This document shows positions 21,261 to 22,030 of a DNA stretch of 22,030 nt, in pieces. Location: the NCBI GenBank assembly GCA_028871595.1, contig JAGWMT010000021.1, positions 1 to 22,030 on the forward strand, written 5' to 3'. Source of the DNA: Elusimicrobiota bacterium (GTDB taxonomy: Bacteria > Elusimicrobiota > Elusimicrobia > UBA1565 > UBA9628). Position 1 is the stretch's first letter, and the number at the start of each line of letters is the position of its first letter. The position numbers and the translations under genes are program-made. The notes beneath the pieces were generated by a model, which saw only the letters and a program-made list of their open reading frames with translations, made no database searches and was not told the origin of the DNA.

Positions 21261-22027
21261 ATCGACTCGCCGCCGCCGCCCTCTGCGTCTTGATCGCCTC
21301 CCCCTCTTTCGCCGCGATCAGCCGCGAGGACCTGAAAAAGGCCCTGGACGCCAACCCGGACCTGGTGCTGTCCGCTCTGAAGAAGGCCGACAAAGCCTCC
21401 CTCTTCGAGGTCGTCGTGGACGCCCAGGCCGACTACCAGCAGAAGAAGCAGAAGGAGGCGGAGGAGCAGGAGAAGAAGGACCTGGATAACGCCTTCAAGA
21501 ACCCCTACAAGCCGGTTCTGGACGACAAGACCCGCTACCGCGGAAATAAGGACGCCCCGATCACGGTCGTCGAGTACTCGGACTTCGAGTGCCCGTACTG
21601 CGCGCGCGGCTTCCAGATCATGGAGCAGGTCCGGCAGAAGTACGGCTCGCGGATGCGCTTCGTCTATAAGGATCTCCCCCTGGTCGCGATCCACCACCTG
21701 GCCATGCCGGCCGCCCAGTGGTTCGAGGCCGTCGCCCTCCAAAGCCCGGACAAGGCCTGGATCTTCCACGACAAGATGTTTCAGAACCAGAGCCAGCTCG
21801 GCGACGAGTTCTTCCGCAAGACGGTCAAGGAGCTCGGCTTGGACGTGAAGAAGGCCGACGCCGACCGGACCAGCGACGCCGTCAAGAAGAAGATCGAGGC
21901 CGACATCGAGGAAGCGCACTCCTTCGGCTTCTCCGGAACCCCCGGCTTCCTGATCAACGGCGTCCCGCTGCGCGGCGCCTACCCGCCCGAGGAGTTCGAC
22001 AAGATCATCACCAAGCTGGGCGTCTAG
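21257..22027 (+). CDS. DsbA-family thioredoxin-fold protein, exported
   Basis: The product is 256 residues. A signal peptide (MNRLAAAALCVLIASPSFA) is followed by a charged helical stretch (about residues 22-80) rich in Lys, Glu and Gln. The DsbA-like domain comes next, with C112-P-Y-C115 in YSDFECPYCARGF and the cis-Pro loop T228-P229 in SGTPGFLINGVPLRGAYP. This CPYC/TPGF form is typical of the DsbA-like subgroup that includes Com1/BdbD-type proteins, which oxidise or isomerise cysteines in exported proteins. The preceding lipoprotein could be its redox partner. The gene is complete and its stop lies 3 bp from the window end, so further operon genes may follow outside. Confidence 0.92.
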   Translation: MNRLAAAALCVLIASPSFAAISREDLKKALDANPDLVLSALKKADKASLFEVVVDAQADYQQKKQKEAEEQEKKDLDNAFKNPYKPVLDDKTRYRGNKDAPITVVEYSDFECPYCARGFQIMEQVRQKYGSRMRFVYKDLPLVAIHHLAMPAAQWFEAVALQSPDKAWIFHDKMFQNQSQLGDEFFRKTVKELGLDVKKADADRTSDAVKKKIEADIEEAHSFGFSGTPGFLINGVPLRGAYPPEEFDKIITKLGV

Positions 22028-22030
22028 CCG

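Noticed and set aside
1..22030. Search for CRISPR arrays, tRNA or rRNA genes, transposases, integrases and phage genes
   Set aside because: No repeat-spacer pattern, no cloverleaf-like sequence, no mobile-element protein motifs, and no terminal inverted repeats with target duplications were seen by eye.

Overview
This is a GC-rich (roughly two thirds or more G+C), gene-dense bacterial chromosome segment. It holds fourteen well-supported protein genes, no RNA genes, no CRISPR array and no recognisable mobile element. The organism cannot be fixed from this window. The combination seen here (an AddA/AddB pair with an iron-sulfur AddB nuclease, a very long coiled-coil protein, a secreted protein with an Ala/Pro/Val-rich stretch after the signal peptide, lipoprotein/DsbA thiol chemistry) fits a Gram-negative-type cell. 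Elusimicrobiota is my best but low-confidence guess.

Layout. 77-3565 (+) encodes a 1162-residue coiled-coil protein with 11-residue periodicity. It converges on a secreted HExxH (gluzincin-like) protein (3577-5175, -). Next comes a recombination-repair block: addA-like helicase-nuclease (5256-8534, -), an orphan membrane histidine kinase on the opposite strand (8603-10066, +), and addB-like nuclease (10063-13164, -). The kinase and addB stops share the four bases CTAG. A translation/transcription pair follows: hisS (13315-14616) and a GreA/GreB-like factor whose catalytic acidic tip is missing (14621-15103). Facing it is an XdhC-MocA fusion (15196-16911, -). A tightly overlapping plus-strand operon comes next: SirB1-family protein, thioredoxin-fold protein with its CxxC replaced by GLHS, and dipeptide epimerase (16986-19974). 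A cysteine-rich TetR regulator (20038-20679) has its own sigma70-type promoter and a strong terminator. Last is a periplasmic thiol operon of a TlpA-like lipoprotein and a DsbA-family protein (20754-22027).

The most striking pattern is regulatory. Seven of ten genes that head a transcription unit have a -10-like hexamer (TANRMT: TAAACT three times, TATAAT, TATGAT, TACAAT, TAAGAT) placed 6 or 7 nt before the start codon. Transcription would then begin at or next to the first base of the start codon, so leaderless mRNA looks like the default here. This also decides several start codons. Classical Shine-Dalgarno sequences are rare. The clearest lie before the DsbA-family gene and, oddly, in front of a 9-codon reading frame (MGPKTPCGC) embedded in frame at the end of the TetR gene.
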